Origin: Siphonodentalium dalli
Taxonomy: Eukaryota > Mollusca > Scaphopoda > Gadilida > Siphonodentaliidae
Direction: 5' to 3'
DNA: 64,000 bases
NCBI GenBank assembly: GCA_032622095.1
Contig: CP136064.1
Location: 262,115,863-262,179,862, forward strand
Below the pieces are notes generated by a model that worked only from the letters and a program-made list of their open reading frames with translations, searched no databases and was not told where the DNA came from. Both the position numbers and the translations under genes were made by a program. Positions 44,952 to 58,086 of this stretch are shown piece by piece (positions within the stretch are counted from its first letter, which is position 1; the number at the start of each line of letters is the position of its first letter).

Positions 44952-45780
44952 ATATTTACATACTAAGTGTGATCATCACTAAATCCAGCATTCCGATTTG
45001 TCGGCGCCCACGTGGCTAGTTGCAATTATTTCTCGGTGAACGCGCAACAGCTCATAACTGCAGCCTCATAATTACATCGACACGTCATCAGTTTCGGAAA
45101 GAAGGACGCGTAATGTTTTGGGCGCATTTGGACAAGATTGACTTAATACATCATCGGGTTTCGGTGCTATGTGATATTTTGGGCTTGTTTTGTCACGATA
45201 CACTTTTCGATTTAAATACAATTACAAAAGTGGCATTATCGCTAACTGTATATAAATATAAGGATTAACTGTCATGTGGACTGTTTTTATGGAGATGTAA
45301 CCGTGAGGTAAGTGGTCAGAACTTGTATGTAAAAACCCTTCGGTTAATCCTTATATAACCACCATTTACTTCGGCTATGGAGGTATATTTACATACTAAG
45401 TGTGATCATCACTAAATCCAGCATTCCGATTGGTCGGCGCCCACGTGGCTAGTTGCAATTATTTCTCGGCGAATGCGCAACAGCTCATAACTGCAAGCTC
45501 ATAACAACATCGATACGTCATTTGGGTTTGGAAAGACGAACGCGTAATGTATTGGGCGCATTTGGATTCGCGCAGGATTGACTTAATAAATCATCGGGTT
45601 TCAATTGTTCCTGTTAACTTTTGCCAAGGGCGCTATGGGATATTTTGGGCTGGTTTTGTCACGATACACTTTTCGATTTAAATACATTTACAAAAGTGGC
45701 TTTTTCGCGAAATGTATATAAATATAAGGATTAACTGTCATGTGGACTGTTTTTATGGAGATGTAACCGTGAGGTAAGTG
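44952..45780. repeat. Tandem duplication of a ~400-bp unit
   Basis: Copy 1 is about 44952-45350 and copy 2 about 45385-45780. Shared blocks include TTTACATACTAAGTGTGATC, CGGCGCCCACGTGGCTAGTT and GTCACGATACACTTTTCGAT, ending TATGGAGATGTAACCGTGAG. Confidence 0.85.
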
Positions 45781-45867
45781 TATAAGGGTTTTTACATACA
45801 AGTTATGACCACTTACCTCACGGTTACATCTCCATAAAAACAGTCCACATGACAGTTAATCCTTATA
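45724..45867. repeat. Perfect ~57-bp-arm hairpin at the end of the duplication
   Basis: AAGGATTAACTGTCATGTGG...GAGGTAAGTG (to 45780) is followed 29 bp later by its exact complement (45810-45867). Copy 1 of the duplication lacks the full right arm. Confidence 0.9.
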
Positions 45868-45920
45868 TAAGTACTTCGGCAAACCACCCACCCCATACTC
45901 TCCAAATTAGTTCCCATACC

Positions 45921-46286
45921 GTGTGTGCACGGGGATGGACCTCGTACGGGGGTAGGCGGTGTACGGGGATGGGCGGTGTACGGGAGTAGACAGTGTGTGT
46001 ACGGGGATGGGCGGTGTACGGGGATGGACGGTGTATGGGGATGGGCAGAGTACGGGATGGACGGTGTGTGTACGGGGATGGACGGTGTGTGTACGGCGAT
46101 GGACGGTGTGTGTACGGGGATGGGCGGTGTACGGGGATGGACGGTGTGTGTACGGGGATGGACGGTGTGTGTACAGGAATTGGCGGTGTACGGGAATGGA
46201 CGGTGTGTGTACGGGGATGGATGGTGTGTGCACGGGGAAGGACGGTGTGTGTACAGGAATGGGCGGTGTACGGGGATGGACGGATG
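45921..46286. repeat. G-rich minisatellite, ~18-20 bp unit
   Basis: About 19 copies of a GTGTACGGGGATGGACG-type unit (variants GGGCG, GTGTGT, AGGAAT). All frames stay open on both strands simply because the unit lacks stops, so the 100-180-codon frames here are not genes. Confidence 0.95.
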
Positions 46287-46984
46287 GGTGCATTTGAGCC
46301 AGAATAGACATCTCACAAATACAACATGTAATTACTGGTTCGAATTGGGCGCTACTTCACTCATCCACATACACCACATATTATATTGGCTGTCTGAACC
46401 GAACGTCCAATTCACTGTTTCGTTTTTCTGGGTAACACCCTTATACTGTTCAGATTGTTCACCCTATTAAAGTGATATGAAACACTGCGGTAGGGTGATC
46501 AAATAGAAATGGAGAATATTCTTGCTCAAAGTAGTTATTTTTACAAATATTATATCCAAATTGGCAACACACATCGTCATTCTTACATATTAATTAATTG
46601 CAATGATTCTCGAAGGTGAAATCGTTTTCGTTAGTTTATCGTAGATAGTTGCGTCCCGAATGGAGAAGTAAATATTTACAATCGAGGGTAGTTCAGACGA
46701 TGATTTCTATGGAGTGGTACGGTCGATTTGCTTGAACTTTTCGGCGATGTTATTAAAATGTTACATTCATCCAGTTGACATAGCGCCTGATTGCTAACTT
46801 ATGAGTTTCACATACCCGAACAAATCCCTAATGGGTCTTTAAGTATCGTGTGGTAGTGGGTGAAGTAGTGGCAAACTGAGCCAGAGTTGACATATCACAT
46901 ATACAACATGCCGTTACAATTTCACCAGCTCTATATCCCCATACCATACAGTCAGATTTCTAAATTTGATTAATCAATATATAT
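46287..46984. other. No gene; short direct repeat
   Basis: GAGCCAGAATAGACATCTCA followed by CAAATACAACATG (46294) recurs with changes at about 46878-46912. Otherwise nothing is seen. Confidence 0.5.
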
Positions 46985-48490
46985 ATGTACTAGCTGGTGG
47001 ACTCGACTTTGTCCGGGCTGTTTCCCCTCTGCTTTTCGGCGAATTGCGCGATTTGACCTTGAATTGACCATTTTGAAGGTCAAGGTCAGGTTGTGGTCAC
47101 GATTTGACCCGTCCAAAACACTCCCCGGACAAAAGTACTCGTCAAAAGTACCCGTCGGTGGAAATCGGCGACAAAACTATTTCACCATATTTTTTAAATT
47201 TTGCCGACCTCCCCCTTTTCTTCCCATGACACCAACAGCGTCACTTTAAATTTTTTTACCCGCACCATTATCTTCCTCGTAAAAAGTTACCCCTCTTAGA
47301 ACGCCTTGCATGGTGCCATCTCGATTATACCCCGTGAAGTTATATATAGAACGCATACAGACAGACAAGAACGACAGACAGCACGATTTCTCGTATCATT
47401 TGCGAAGAGCGTGTCTGAATTTTATGGTAATTGGTACTAACAATATTTTTTATCAGTTTTGGTGACCCTCCCGTCCCTATTTCGGACTCAAGCGGCGCGA
47501 CTTTTGTCACCATTAAACCACACACTTAGACGCATCAGAGATTAGAGATGCATATATATAAAATTTGTGAAAATGATAAGATTCCTTGTATCACGGAGAA
47601 GAATATGTATCAATCTGGTGGAAATCGGCGCTAAACATAGTGTTATAAGTTTTTGTGTCCCTCTCACCTCTATACACCACTGACTCGAATGGCCCCACTT
47701 GTGACATCCTTAAATCACACAATTACACTCCTGATATCATGGAGATGATTATTTATAAGTTTGGTGCTAATCGGCGACTAAACAAATTTTTATCGAATGT
47801 GGTGCCCACCCATCCCATCCCCATATCTCATCCAAACATCACCAATATGGCGTCTTTAATCACACGATTAGATTCCTCGTATCATGGATAAGAACGTGTA
47901 TCAATTTGGTGGAAATTGGCGCTAAAATATGGTGTATCAAGTTTGGCGCCCCTCTCACTTTCAGTGCACCCCTGACTCGAATGAGGTCACATTTGACAGA
48001 TTTAAGCCACACCATTAGACTCCTCATACCATGGGGATGATATTATATAAGTGTGGTGCCAATCGGCGACTAAACCCATTCTTATCAAATTTAGTGTCCA
48101 CCCCCCAAATCTCTCATCCAAACGACAACAATTTGGCGTTGATAAATCGCACAATTAGATTCCTTGTATCATGAAGATTGGCGCTAAAATTAGTTTTATC
48201 AATTTTGGTGCCCCTCTCCCCTTCCGTGCATCCCTGACTCGAACGACACCACTTTTGACATATTTAAACCACACCATTCTATTCTTCATATCACGGGGAT
48301 GGTTATATGTAAGTTTCGTAGCAATCGGCGACAAAAAAAAGTCTGACAACAACGGCGTCACTTTAGAAAATTCTAACCCCCACCATTATCTTTCTCGTAA
48401 AAAGTTACCCCTAGTAGACCCCTTTGGTATCATCTAGATGGTCCCCTGTGAATTTCTATAGAACACAGACAGACAGACAGACAGACATTC
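46985..48490 (+). repeat. Tandem-repeat element with ~290-bp double units and CAGA tail
   Basis: The head (TTTGTCCGGGCTGTTTC, AAGGTCAAGGTCAGG) resembles 26505-26790. The body repeats AATCGGCGACTAAA / GGTGGAAATTGGCGCTAAA alternately, with TTAGATTCCTCGTATCATGG. A tail module (ACCATTATCTTCCTCGTAAA...CAGACAGACA) occurs both early (47245-47390) and at the end (48355-48490). Confidence 0.75.
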
Positions 48491-49489
48491 GCAAATATAG
48501 ATATAGATTATGTACACATTTGATCAGTACTTTTGGTCGAAAGTGATGCAAATTAGAAGAAAGTTGTATCATAAATCGGAAGAAAGGCAAATCCTCGATT
48601 ACAGGCTTACACACTGGTTTGTTTGAACAAAAACAATCTCATTTTCAGTTCGTTATGGACTCATAATGAGGCTATTCGACGCCGATTTTGAACCTGAAAC
48701 AAATCCTATTATAAGCCGATAACGTGCTGATTTTCGGGATAAAACACACTGTGGTCTCGTACACTTTACTTCACAGTTTAGTGGTTGTAGCATTAGTATG
48801 ATTTCTGCGAATTCGCCTCGTCATTCAACGTATCGGCCGAGCTATCGCGGGATTCTATCAGATGTTGCTTTCGCGCCCATATTATTTCTATAGCATGCAA
48901 CCCAAGTTATAAGTTATCCGTTTTACATTCGTAATTGAAATACATGAATATGTCACTATATGTGTACATCTCTTGACCATGGTGCCTAGCAGCCTTCCCT
49001 TATATGTAGAGATAATTATGGTACTGTTGATTTGAATGCTTACAATTGTTAGTATGTTATTCACATGTTAAAGACGTATTAAGGGCTCCAGAAACTGAAG
49101 TCTCCATTTTATAAAAGAAAACATTTGGAACAAGAAGTGACACTTGATAAACATAATGAATGTTATGTACAACTGTTTCCATTAATGGCGAAAATAATTA
49201 TTTTATTTCACTTATTTACTCATTTATCTTTTTATAAGAAAGTGGCATCAAATATGTTTATTATATGATACACGGGTATCGATTTGATGTCATATAACAT
49301 GCAGGCCTTCGACATGTTATTCATCGGTATCGCATGCAATGATATTCCCCATCTTGTAACTGAAAGTCTGGAACCCTGAATACCCCGCAACCACATTTGT
49401 TATAATTTCATGTTCCGTATTACCATGTATTATTGGTTATTGGAATAAAAGTATAAAAAAACCAATCTAACTCCGCCCCTCTCCTAATG
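48491..49489. other. No recognised feature
   Basis: About 1 kb of AT-rich sequence without a supported gene. CGCCTCGTCATTCAACGTAT (48815) echoes the tail of the element ending near 51870. Confidence 0.5.
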
Positions 49490-50275
49490 GTCCCTGGTCT
49501 TGGCACCCTGTTATCTTAAGCGACATTTCATATATGGCCGAAACAGGGCGGGGGTGTTGTCATGCTGTTATTTATTTTATCAGACGTCCGTGATAACTCC
49601 ATACCAAATGTGAATATGTAGGATTCACAAGCCTCATGCTGCTAAAACATTTGTTTTATGACCCATTGTTTCAGCAAAATAACCATTATCAACGAATGAA
49701 TATTAATCATTGCGTACCGGTGACTGCATAGGCATACTATATGTGAATTATAAATATACAGCATAAAGGTTTGCGTGGAAATAATATATGGATTAATTAA
49801 GCGATATCCCTCTATCAGCATCTTGGTAGAAAGGATAAAAACTGGGTACATTGATATTCCCAATCTGGAATGAATTTGGGTGAATGGTAACTTCTCATTT
49901 ACACACACGCGTAAATGTAATTCTGACGTTCATATATGTTTATAGATAACGACAGTCGTGTCCATTAAATTTCTTCTTCGTGAGTTCCGGAAATTGCTGA
50001 AGGGGCGTCAGGTGTTCTGTTGTTTTCCAATTGAAGAAGAACGGACATACGTGTGTTAAAGAACCTTCCTTGGTGCACGCATATGGAGAGGGACTTGTGC
50101 GGCAATATTTACTAAGCCCATGCGAGACTGAGGAATTGGCCCCTAATAATTTACAAGGAAAACAGTTAGTGCTTTAATAAAGGTAAACCATTATTCGATG
50201 AATATTCAGGTAAACTACTAAATTCAGACAATATGTAACACTATACAAAGTTTATTCTGGGCATTTACATTAACA
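49490..50275. repeat. ~0.8-kb direct duplication, copy 1
   Basis: Matches 51935-52800: TATGTAGGATTCACA, GACCCATTGTTTCAGCAAAA, GGATTAATTAAGCGAT, AGCATCTTGGTAGAAAGG, ending CAGGTAAACTACT. The copies flank the microsatellite and the tandem element. Confidence 0.8.
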
Positions 50276-50289
50276 CATAATCACATATA

Positions 50290-50650
<361 letters not shown>

Positions 50651-50654
50651 TCGT

Positions 50655-51870
50655 TAAATGAAAGTGTCAATGCCACTCTTGCTCAACTCGGGGAGAGGTT
50701 AATAATGTTATGCTGAGCAGTCAATAAAATGATAAAGAAGAAGGAAAGTAAAAAAAGGTATCAGTAAAGGGAGTGTATTGTGTAAATTAAATTATTTTCA
50801 TTTCAAACATTTCTCCGATGGGCTGCAGGGTGTGCCGATAGATTCAAATGTGATGTGACTGTATCTAACGAATTTCAGGGGAAAAAACAACAGCTCCCAT
50901 CAAGTGGTCACCCCAAAGAATCGTATGAAGTTTGGATGAGAGGTGGGGGAGATGGCATGCAGGGTGTGCCGACGGATTTAGTGATGAAATGACTAAAATC
51001 CAACCATGGCGACCAAATTTATATTGAATTTCGGAAAATATCGTTGGCTCCCATCTAGACGTCACCTCGAAAATCATCATGAAATTTGGACACGCTCGGG
51101 TGAGGGATTTGGTATGTAGATTGTGCACAATGATTTACTCACTCAAAGAGTTAAATTCAAGATGGCCACTGCATGACAGCAATGTTTTAACGAATTTCGG
51201 GGGGAAAAAATCGATGGCTCCAATCTACAGGTCATCCTGAAGATCCGTATAATGTTTGGTGATGATGGGACTGATCGATGGCTCCTATCTAGAGGTCACC
51301 GAAGGTCCTTATGAAGTTTGGTGATAATCGGATGAGGGGTGTGGCCTGTAGGGTGTAGGATTTAGTAATGCAAAGAGTAAAATCCAAGATGGCTGCGAGC
51401 GACCATGTTTTTTAAACGAATTTCGGAAATAATCGACGGCGCCCATCTAGACGTAACCCATAAACTCCATATGAAGTTTGGTGGCGAGCAGACGAGGGAT
51501 ATGCTCTGTAGGGCATGGCAAAGGATTTAGGCTTGCAAATAATAAAATTCAAGATGGCGGCCGGCGGCCATGTTTTTCATCTAAAATCGTTCAAATTAGA
51601 TAGCACCCATCTAGAGGTGATCCTAAACTTTCCTGTATTTAATAAAAAAAAAACAATTTCTTCGACAAGAAGGCTGCATATCTAGAGATCACCCGAAGAT
51701 CCATATGAAATTTGATGATAGGATGAGGGGTGTGGCCTGGAGGATGTGCCAACGGAAACTGTTGACGGACGCACGCACGTCCCAACGCACGGACGGTTGC
51801 CAACCCACGACAATAGCTTCCAGTCGCCTCGTCATTCAACTTAGGCCGTTCGTCCATCTATCTATATCGC
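50655..51870 (+). mobile_element. Tandem-repeat element 'T', copy A, with ACGG tail
   Basis: Head module 50655-50830 (GAAAGTGTCAATGCCACTCT, ATGCTGAGCAGTCAATA, TTTTCATTTCAAAC). Then about five ~165-bp units with CATCTAGAGGTCACC, AAGTTTGGTGATGATCGGAT, GATTTAGT-ATGCAAAGAGTA and AAGATGGC-GC--GCGGCCATG. Then a GACGGACGCACGCACGTCCC tail and TCGCCTCGTCATTCAAC. Copy B on the minus strand shows the same order, which defines the element. Confidence 0.8.
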
Positions 51871-51934
51871 GCGCGGAGTTACAGCAACCGAAATTATAAC
51901 TTTTTTTTACAATCTAAACATCCCTAGTACTGAT

Positions 51935-52800
51935 CGCTGGTTTTGGCGACCTGTTGTTTCAAACGAGATTTCAGAGATGGTCGAAACAGGGCGGGGTTTG
52001 TAATCATTCTTTTAATTGTATCAGACGTCTATGAAATGTTCTTACTAAATGCGAATATGTAGGATTCACACGTTTTTGTTTTATGACCCATTGTTTCAGC
52101 AAAATAACGATTAGCAAATGAATGAATATGTCATTGAGTATCTGTGACTGCATACTATACGTTGATTATAATTACATTATAAAGGGTTGCTTACGTGTGT
52201 GGTAATAATATCTGGATTAATTAAGCGATCTCGCTACTTGAAGGTGCTAGCATCTTGGTAGAAAGGCTGAAAACTGGGTACATTGGTGTGCATGGTGCAA
52301 TAGTACTTACATGTACGCTCCCAGACAATGCGTCGTCACCGATATTCCCAAACTGTTTGTAATGTCGATAATAAATGCAATGACCTCCTTTTTGGTGAAT
52401 GGAACCTTCTCATTTACACACAAGTGTACATGTAATTCTGACGTTCATATAATTTATCGATAAAGACGGGCGTGTCCATTAATTTGTCTTTCTTGTTTGT
52501 GAGTTCCGGCAATTACGGAATGGGAATAGGCGATTCTGTTGTTTTCCAATTCAAGAAGAACGGACATACATGTGTTAAGAACCTTTCTTGTTGCACGCAT
52601 GTGGAGAGGGACATGTGCAGAAGAAATATTTGCTAATCCCATGCCAGATTGAGGTATTGGCCCATAAATAATTCACAAGGAAAACAACTGTCGGTGCATT
52701 AATTAGAGGTAATCCTGCAGTTTTCAAAACCTTTATTCGACGAATTTCAGGTAATCTACTCACTTCTGACAATAACTAAAATCATATAAAATAATTAGGA
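51935..52800. repeat. ~0.8-kb direct duplication, copy 2
   Basis: Partner of 49490-50275. It has an extra ~90 bp (52285-52375) around GGGTACATTGGTGTGCATGG. Confidence 0.8.
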
Positions 52801-53193
52801 GCATACATTTACATTTAACACGTATTGGTATCAGTACCGGGGGGGTGTCGGAAAAAAAATTCCAGGCACGTATAATCTTTTTTGCTTATGACCAGTTTTG
52901 GGACCCACCCACCCGTTGACTCAAAATTTTCCGTTTTCGCAATTTTGTTCCAGCCATTTATTGACACCCAGCCCATTGTAGCAAGAAAACAAACATTTAA
53001 GAGAATTTTTTTTTAAAGACACATGTATTCCATATTCTATTAATACAGGATAGTTCTGTTTGAAGTTAGTCAACTAATAACATGTAAATCACTACATACA
53101 GTCATGTGGTATCGTTTTATAGAACTGTTTTAAAAATATAAAATCTTACATTTTTGAATTTCTAGTTTAAACTACTGACTGGAACGTGTTTAT
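52801..53193. other. No recognised feature
   Basis: AT-rich sequence, no gene seen. Confidence 0.5.
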
Positions 53194-53649
53194 TTAACCC
53201 TTTACCCAACAAAGCGGCCAACAACGCCCAAATAAAGCTTCAACAGCCTAAAATATCTTCGGTCTGTCTCAATAACACCATACAAATAAGGATATCATTG
53301 GAATCGGTTCATTGACCACATTGTGGTGGTTACAGTTATGCCCTGTGCCAATGCATTCTCTTATATATGCGAGTCGACCATATGTCGCCTCGCATATATA
53401 AGAGAATGCATTGGCCTAAAACAAATATTTTTAAACACTTTTTACCATATTTTCTTACATACTTTTATAATTTTTTCTTACATTTTTTAACATTTTTTAT
53501 AATATTTTTCTACATTCTTTGACAATTTTATCATTTTTAATATGTGTTAAGTCAATGCATTCTCTTAATTATGCGAGGCGACCTATGGTCGACTCGCATA
53601 TATAAGATAATGCATTGGCACAGGGCCGTTCTGTTGTGTAAAGGGTTAA
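53194..53649 (-). mobile_element. piggyBac-like MITE, copy 3 (456 bp with TSDs)
   Basis: TTAA at both ends, CCCTTTACCCAACA on the left and a one-base variant (TGTTGTGTAAAGGG) on the right. Both 69-bp palindromes are present with a few changes. The AT-rich spacer is expanded to about 130 bp by repeated TTTTTTACATT. Same orientation as copy 2. Confidence 0.9.
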
Positions 53650-53714
53650 GCACTGGAATTTAAATATAATAGCCACATATTCTTTTATAAAAAGATGCTG
53701 CTGATATTGCTGTT

Positions 53715-53824
53715 AGTGTATTTAATTATGTATAGCAGTGTATTTAATTATGTATAGCAGTGTATTTAATTATGTACAGCAGTGTATTTAATTATGAATA
53801 GCAGTGTATTTAATTATGTATAGC
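53715..53824. repeat. Minisatellite, 5 x 22 bp
   Basis: Five copies of AGTGTATTTAATTATGTATA + GC, exactly 110 bp, with two single-base variants. Confidence 0.95.
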
Positions 53825-54111
53825 ATTATGGTGAAGCTAAAGTTTCACTAGTTTACCAGTTGAAATGTTAGTTTTAGTTCTCTGTGATGATCTTTCCACT
53901 TATTATCTCAGTGTTGCAGCTGAGATTTATGCCACAGGATGTCAGATCTATTTTTATCACATGATTAACCCACAAAATAAGCTTCGTAATTATTGGTAAG
54001 ACACACGTGTAACATTAGCGCGTGCGATGCCGTTACGCCATTATTTAAATGACTTGCGCGATCGCTGAAGTTTATGATTGTTGTTTTCGATGACATGTGG
54101 TCATGTGATAA

Positions 54112-54262
54112 AAGGTATCTCAAACTCGCTCTATTTTCTACGTAATTTATCAACCTCGTCCACTAAAATTCTATTTGAGACTCGGTAAACCTCGGCTGAA
54201 ATCGAATTTAGTGAACTCGGTTGATAAATTCCGTATAAAATAGAAACTCATGTGAGATCCTC
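54112..54262. mobile_element. Foldback element, ~60-bp arms
   Basis: Left 54112-54171 and right 54203-54262 mirror each other with mismatches (AATTTATCAACCTCGTCCAC against GTGAACTCGGTTGATAAATT). Ends resemble the 38.6-kb foldback (ACTCG, ATCCTCTAT). Confidence 0.8.
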
Positions 54263-57200
54263 TATGTAAAAGTTTTGTTTTTATTTCTTTTACAAGAAAA
54301 TTATGCTAAAACTAGTTATTTTTTGACAATTTTTCTCGTTTATCTGATAATTCCCTTCTGCGTTCATTCAGTTGAACCATTCAACTAAAAAATCTTGAAG
54401 TAGTCAGATACACAACTGTTCCTAACTGTTACAGGTTCTATAAGTATGTGTTCAATTTGATATGATAGTGACTGCTTATGAAAATTGTGTCCATGAGTTT
54501 TAAGTGTGAATGGGCTTATAGTGAACGTAATTTACAACACGGATCTAAGTACTGACCTTTCACAAGTGATATGAATGTTAACTAACATCATTCCTAAGTT
54601 TTAAGACTAAAAAGAGCAAAAAGAAATAGAGGAAAACAATTTTGACTCCTTGACCACCGATCCAACCGTCATACGTGCCCGGAAAAAAAACCCTTTTTGA
54701 CCCCCAATGTCAGTACGAGGACATTTCGGCGTTCAGAACATACATGGGGTAATCGCTCTTTATTGCGTTTCCATATCAGTAAGATAGTTACATTTGACGT
54801 GCTTTATCACAGAAAACCACCATACCGTCATCAGTTACCCAGGTACTTTGACACCTGGAAGCATGTTGTAGTTAATTGATATTGCCGAACATGTCAGCCA
54901 CATCGATTGTATATTTCATAAATCATAACATCTTAACTAAGCACAATTGTAAATATTTACTCTTTTATTTGGGACTAATTAATCGCGGTTACGGTTTAAC
55001 TATACCACTCCAATATGGACCCCGAGAATAAGTTGGATAAATTTCAAAATAGAAACAAAATGGCACAAACTTTACAGGAGTGGCTAAACACAACTAAACA
55101 ACTATACATATACATTACATGCAGTAAATAAAAACAACCTTTCGTGCATTATATACAATAAATAACATGTGACAGAAATTTGAAATAAGTGATACTTTCT
55201 TCCCAATTGAAATCCGACTTTGTGCACATGCTCAGGGTTTGTAGTTGAGTAATTTCTATATATAAAAGTAAATCCTGATTTGGGAGATCTCTATAAAAAT
55301 GTTTTGTTGAGAAACCCGTAGATTATTACTCCACAGAACGTGACTTTATTCTCAGGTTTTTGAAGTGAGTGTTGGAATTTGAAATGTCACAACCAGGTAT
55401 CACACATGCATCTCTGTTTGAATATCAATGTATTCAGTTTCTTTCTGCCAGTGGGCATTCATTGAACAATCTGTTGATTGATCATGATTGGGATTGGAAG
55501 CAGGTTGTCAATGTTAAATTGTATGCTTGGGTGGTTGAGTGAACATGGCCCACTGTATAACAAAACATCGCAGTTGGTACCAAACTTTACTGTTTACTTT
55601 CTGGTGAAGTTGAGTCACAACTCATACCCTCACTTTGGAATATTGAAATTAAATACGCTTTGGTACTATATAATGTCGATTTCTCAACAAAACATTTCTT
55701 ATGGAGTTCTCCTGAATCAAAATATACTTTCTGTTATGGAATTTATCTGACTGTTATGTCTGTATGTGCGCACAAAGTTAGATGTCGGCTGGTAACTAAG
55801 TGCCACATATTTTGAAAATCTGCTACCAGTTATTTACTGCTATTAGATTGTTAGTTTTATTCTGTGAATTTTGTGACCTTTTTTATACTGTTCTACCAAT
55901 TTTAAAGTTTAATAAACATATCGCTGAAGGCCTTATTTGTCTGTTTGGTTAAGCCTTAATCGAACACAATGATTCCGCCAATGAATGTCGCTGTATATAT
56001 AATGTATACACAAGCATGGCGTTGTTTATTGCCAATTTGTATATAACATTGACGAGAATAACTACTTTCTTATATATTCATGCATGTAAATGGTTCGAAG
56101 TGCTGCACATACATATTTGACTAAATACAATGCATCACCGCGTGGTAATCCCTTACTCACAATATTTACTCAATGACACGTCGTGTTGTTTATCTTCTGT
56201 ATATTAATAGTTCCTCATGTGTGCAACAAATGCATTGACGCCTTCCAAATGAAACTTAATTTCCCACAAAGCTACATTTCAGGATGGATCAGAGCCCCTA
56301 TGCTAAATATGTTTGGCCATTCCATACTGATTATGCACGCATGTTCCATTATATGTTCCATATGTTCTGTCTGACAGGAAAGACTTTACAAGTTCTGCTA
56401 GTTTCAAGTTACAGAAAAAACCACGACGACCAAATCATTGTGACAGCATAATTCCTAGCTGTTATTGTCGGAGTAGTGCAATTCCGGTTCGTGCGAATTA
56501 GAATAGGATTATATACATTGTGGAATTATATACATTGTCAAACATAATGTCTAGTATTATTCTGGGACGATTCAAGATGGATTTTACGATCGAACATATT
56601 TGTTTTACTAAATTAAGCCCCCTATATATACAGTGCGAGTCGTGTATTCGTAATTTGCGATTTCTGACGTTGTCGGGTTGAAGTTCCAGGGTTCGTGCTG
56701 TCAGTGCATGGCCAAACTATCCATTGACCAATATTTTTGAAAATATAACCAAAGAAATTTTCACTTGGCCAGACTGTTTGGCCAAAATGTTTAAGGTCAT
56801 TATATAGCCAACAATCACCTCTCAAATTATCATCAGATCTCTACGAAACCCTTAATTGGTTAGAAGTTGCTCGCGCACATTACGGGCTTAATTCATATTC
56901 AAATAGTCCCACATATGGCTATTTTAATAACCAGTATTTTGGCCCACATAGGGCGTATTTGAGTTTCCAAATAATGTAAATATGAGGTTATTTCGCAAAA
57001 TTATGAAATAAGCCCGTATTGTGGTTATTTTCATGAGAATAGGCTGGACAGTGCCATTTCTGCGCCATGCATAAAAACAGCCTTCACTCAGCAAAACTTT
57101 CGACATGTCCTTATTCATTTATACGGCCTCAGAGCTGGAAAAATTGCCTAACATTTTTCATCAAATTCTCCATACAATGCCATCTATTGCACTACTTTTA

Positions 57201-57720
57201 AATGCTAATTTTTTGAATTACAGAATATACATGTGTCTTCGATTGGTTTATTGCTTGTTTGAGCGGTGGAATGCCACGTAGATTCTTGCCATATATTTGA
57301 AGGCTAATTTCAGGCAAATATCAGTTGAATAACATAGATCTTACTGCGCATGTAAAACAATCTGGAATCTGCTATTTTATTATTTTAACTAAATGTTTAC
57401 TGTCATGTGAAACATCTTATAGTGTTTTAAAAACACGGAAGGGGGGGGGGCTATCCTTTGTATCCTTTGTATCTCCGTGTTTGGGGTAAAACAAAACTTT
57501 GGCCAAAAATTTGTCATAATGAATTTGTTTTGGCCTTTTTCTTTAAAAAAAAGGCCTATGACAGCGTGAGCCCTGATAGTTTGTCGTTTATATAACAGCA
57601 CAAGACAGCCCTCTACGACTAAATACTTGCATACTTGCCAGGCAAATGTGCGAGCATCTGCAATGACGCTAAATATACCATTACTGATCTATCAGACACC
57701 ACATATGGTTAACATTTCAG
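54263..57720. other. Gene-free stretch
   Basis: About 3.5 kb of AT-rich sequence. Frames of 60-90 codons (54697, 55478, 56183) have no recognisable domain. A run of 10 G is at 57441-57450. The right end (AACATTTCAG at 57720) could be the acceptor of a 5'-UTR exon of the SLC5 gene. Confidence 0.5.
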
Positions 57721-57741
57721 CCTGTATGTTCTGCATTCACT

Positions 57742-58086
57742 ATGGGTGAAACACGACTGACTATCTACTGGCCTGACTACCTGGCCATCGCCGTGACGTG
57801 CTCTCTATCTATCGGGATCGGGATTTATCATGCGTTCGCGGGATCAAAACATCGGACAACACAGGAATATCTCATGGGAAGTCGACAGATGAAGGTTCTC
57901 CCAGTGGCGATCTCTCTCATGGTATCAAGCGAGTCTTCAATCATGATGTTGGGCAATCCGGCGGAGGCTTACCAATATGGCTTACAATTCATCATGTCCG
58001 TCGTGGGCGGCTGTCTCTCGTTCTTGTTCTGCCGGAAGGTCTTTGTGCCAGTCATTCATGGACTCCACGTAACTACGATTAACCAG
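57742..58086 (+). CDS. SLC5 exon 1: start codon and first three membrane segments
   Basis: Starts MGETRLTIYWPDYLAIA and ends TTINQ|GTATAT, phase 0. The Met follows a likely 5'-UTR acceptor (57720) by 21 bases, which supports this start. Confidence 0.85.

Noticed and set aside
45813..46470. Several 100-180-codon frames with VHTPSIP or YGDGRC repeats
   Set aside because: Produced by translation of a G-rich minisatellite on both strands; no independent support for coding.
53700..53830. Possible CRISPR-like array (regular 22-bp repeats)
   Set aside because: Repeats are contiguous with no spacers, in a eukaryotic context; it is a minisatellite. The same applies to the 29-bp and 17-bp arrays.
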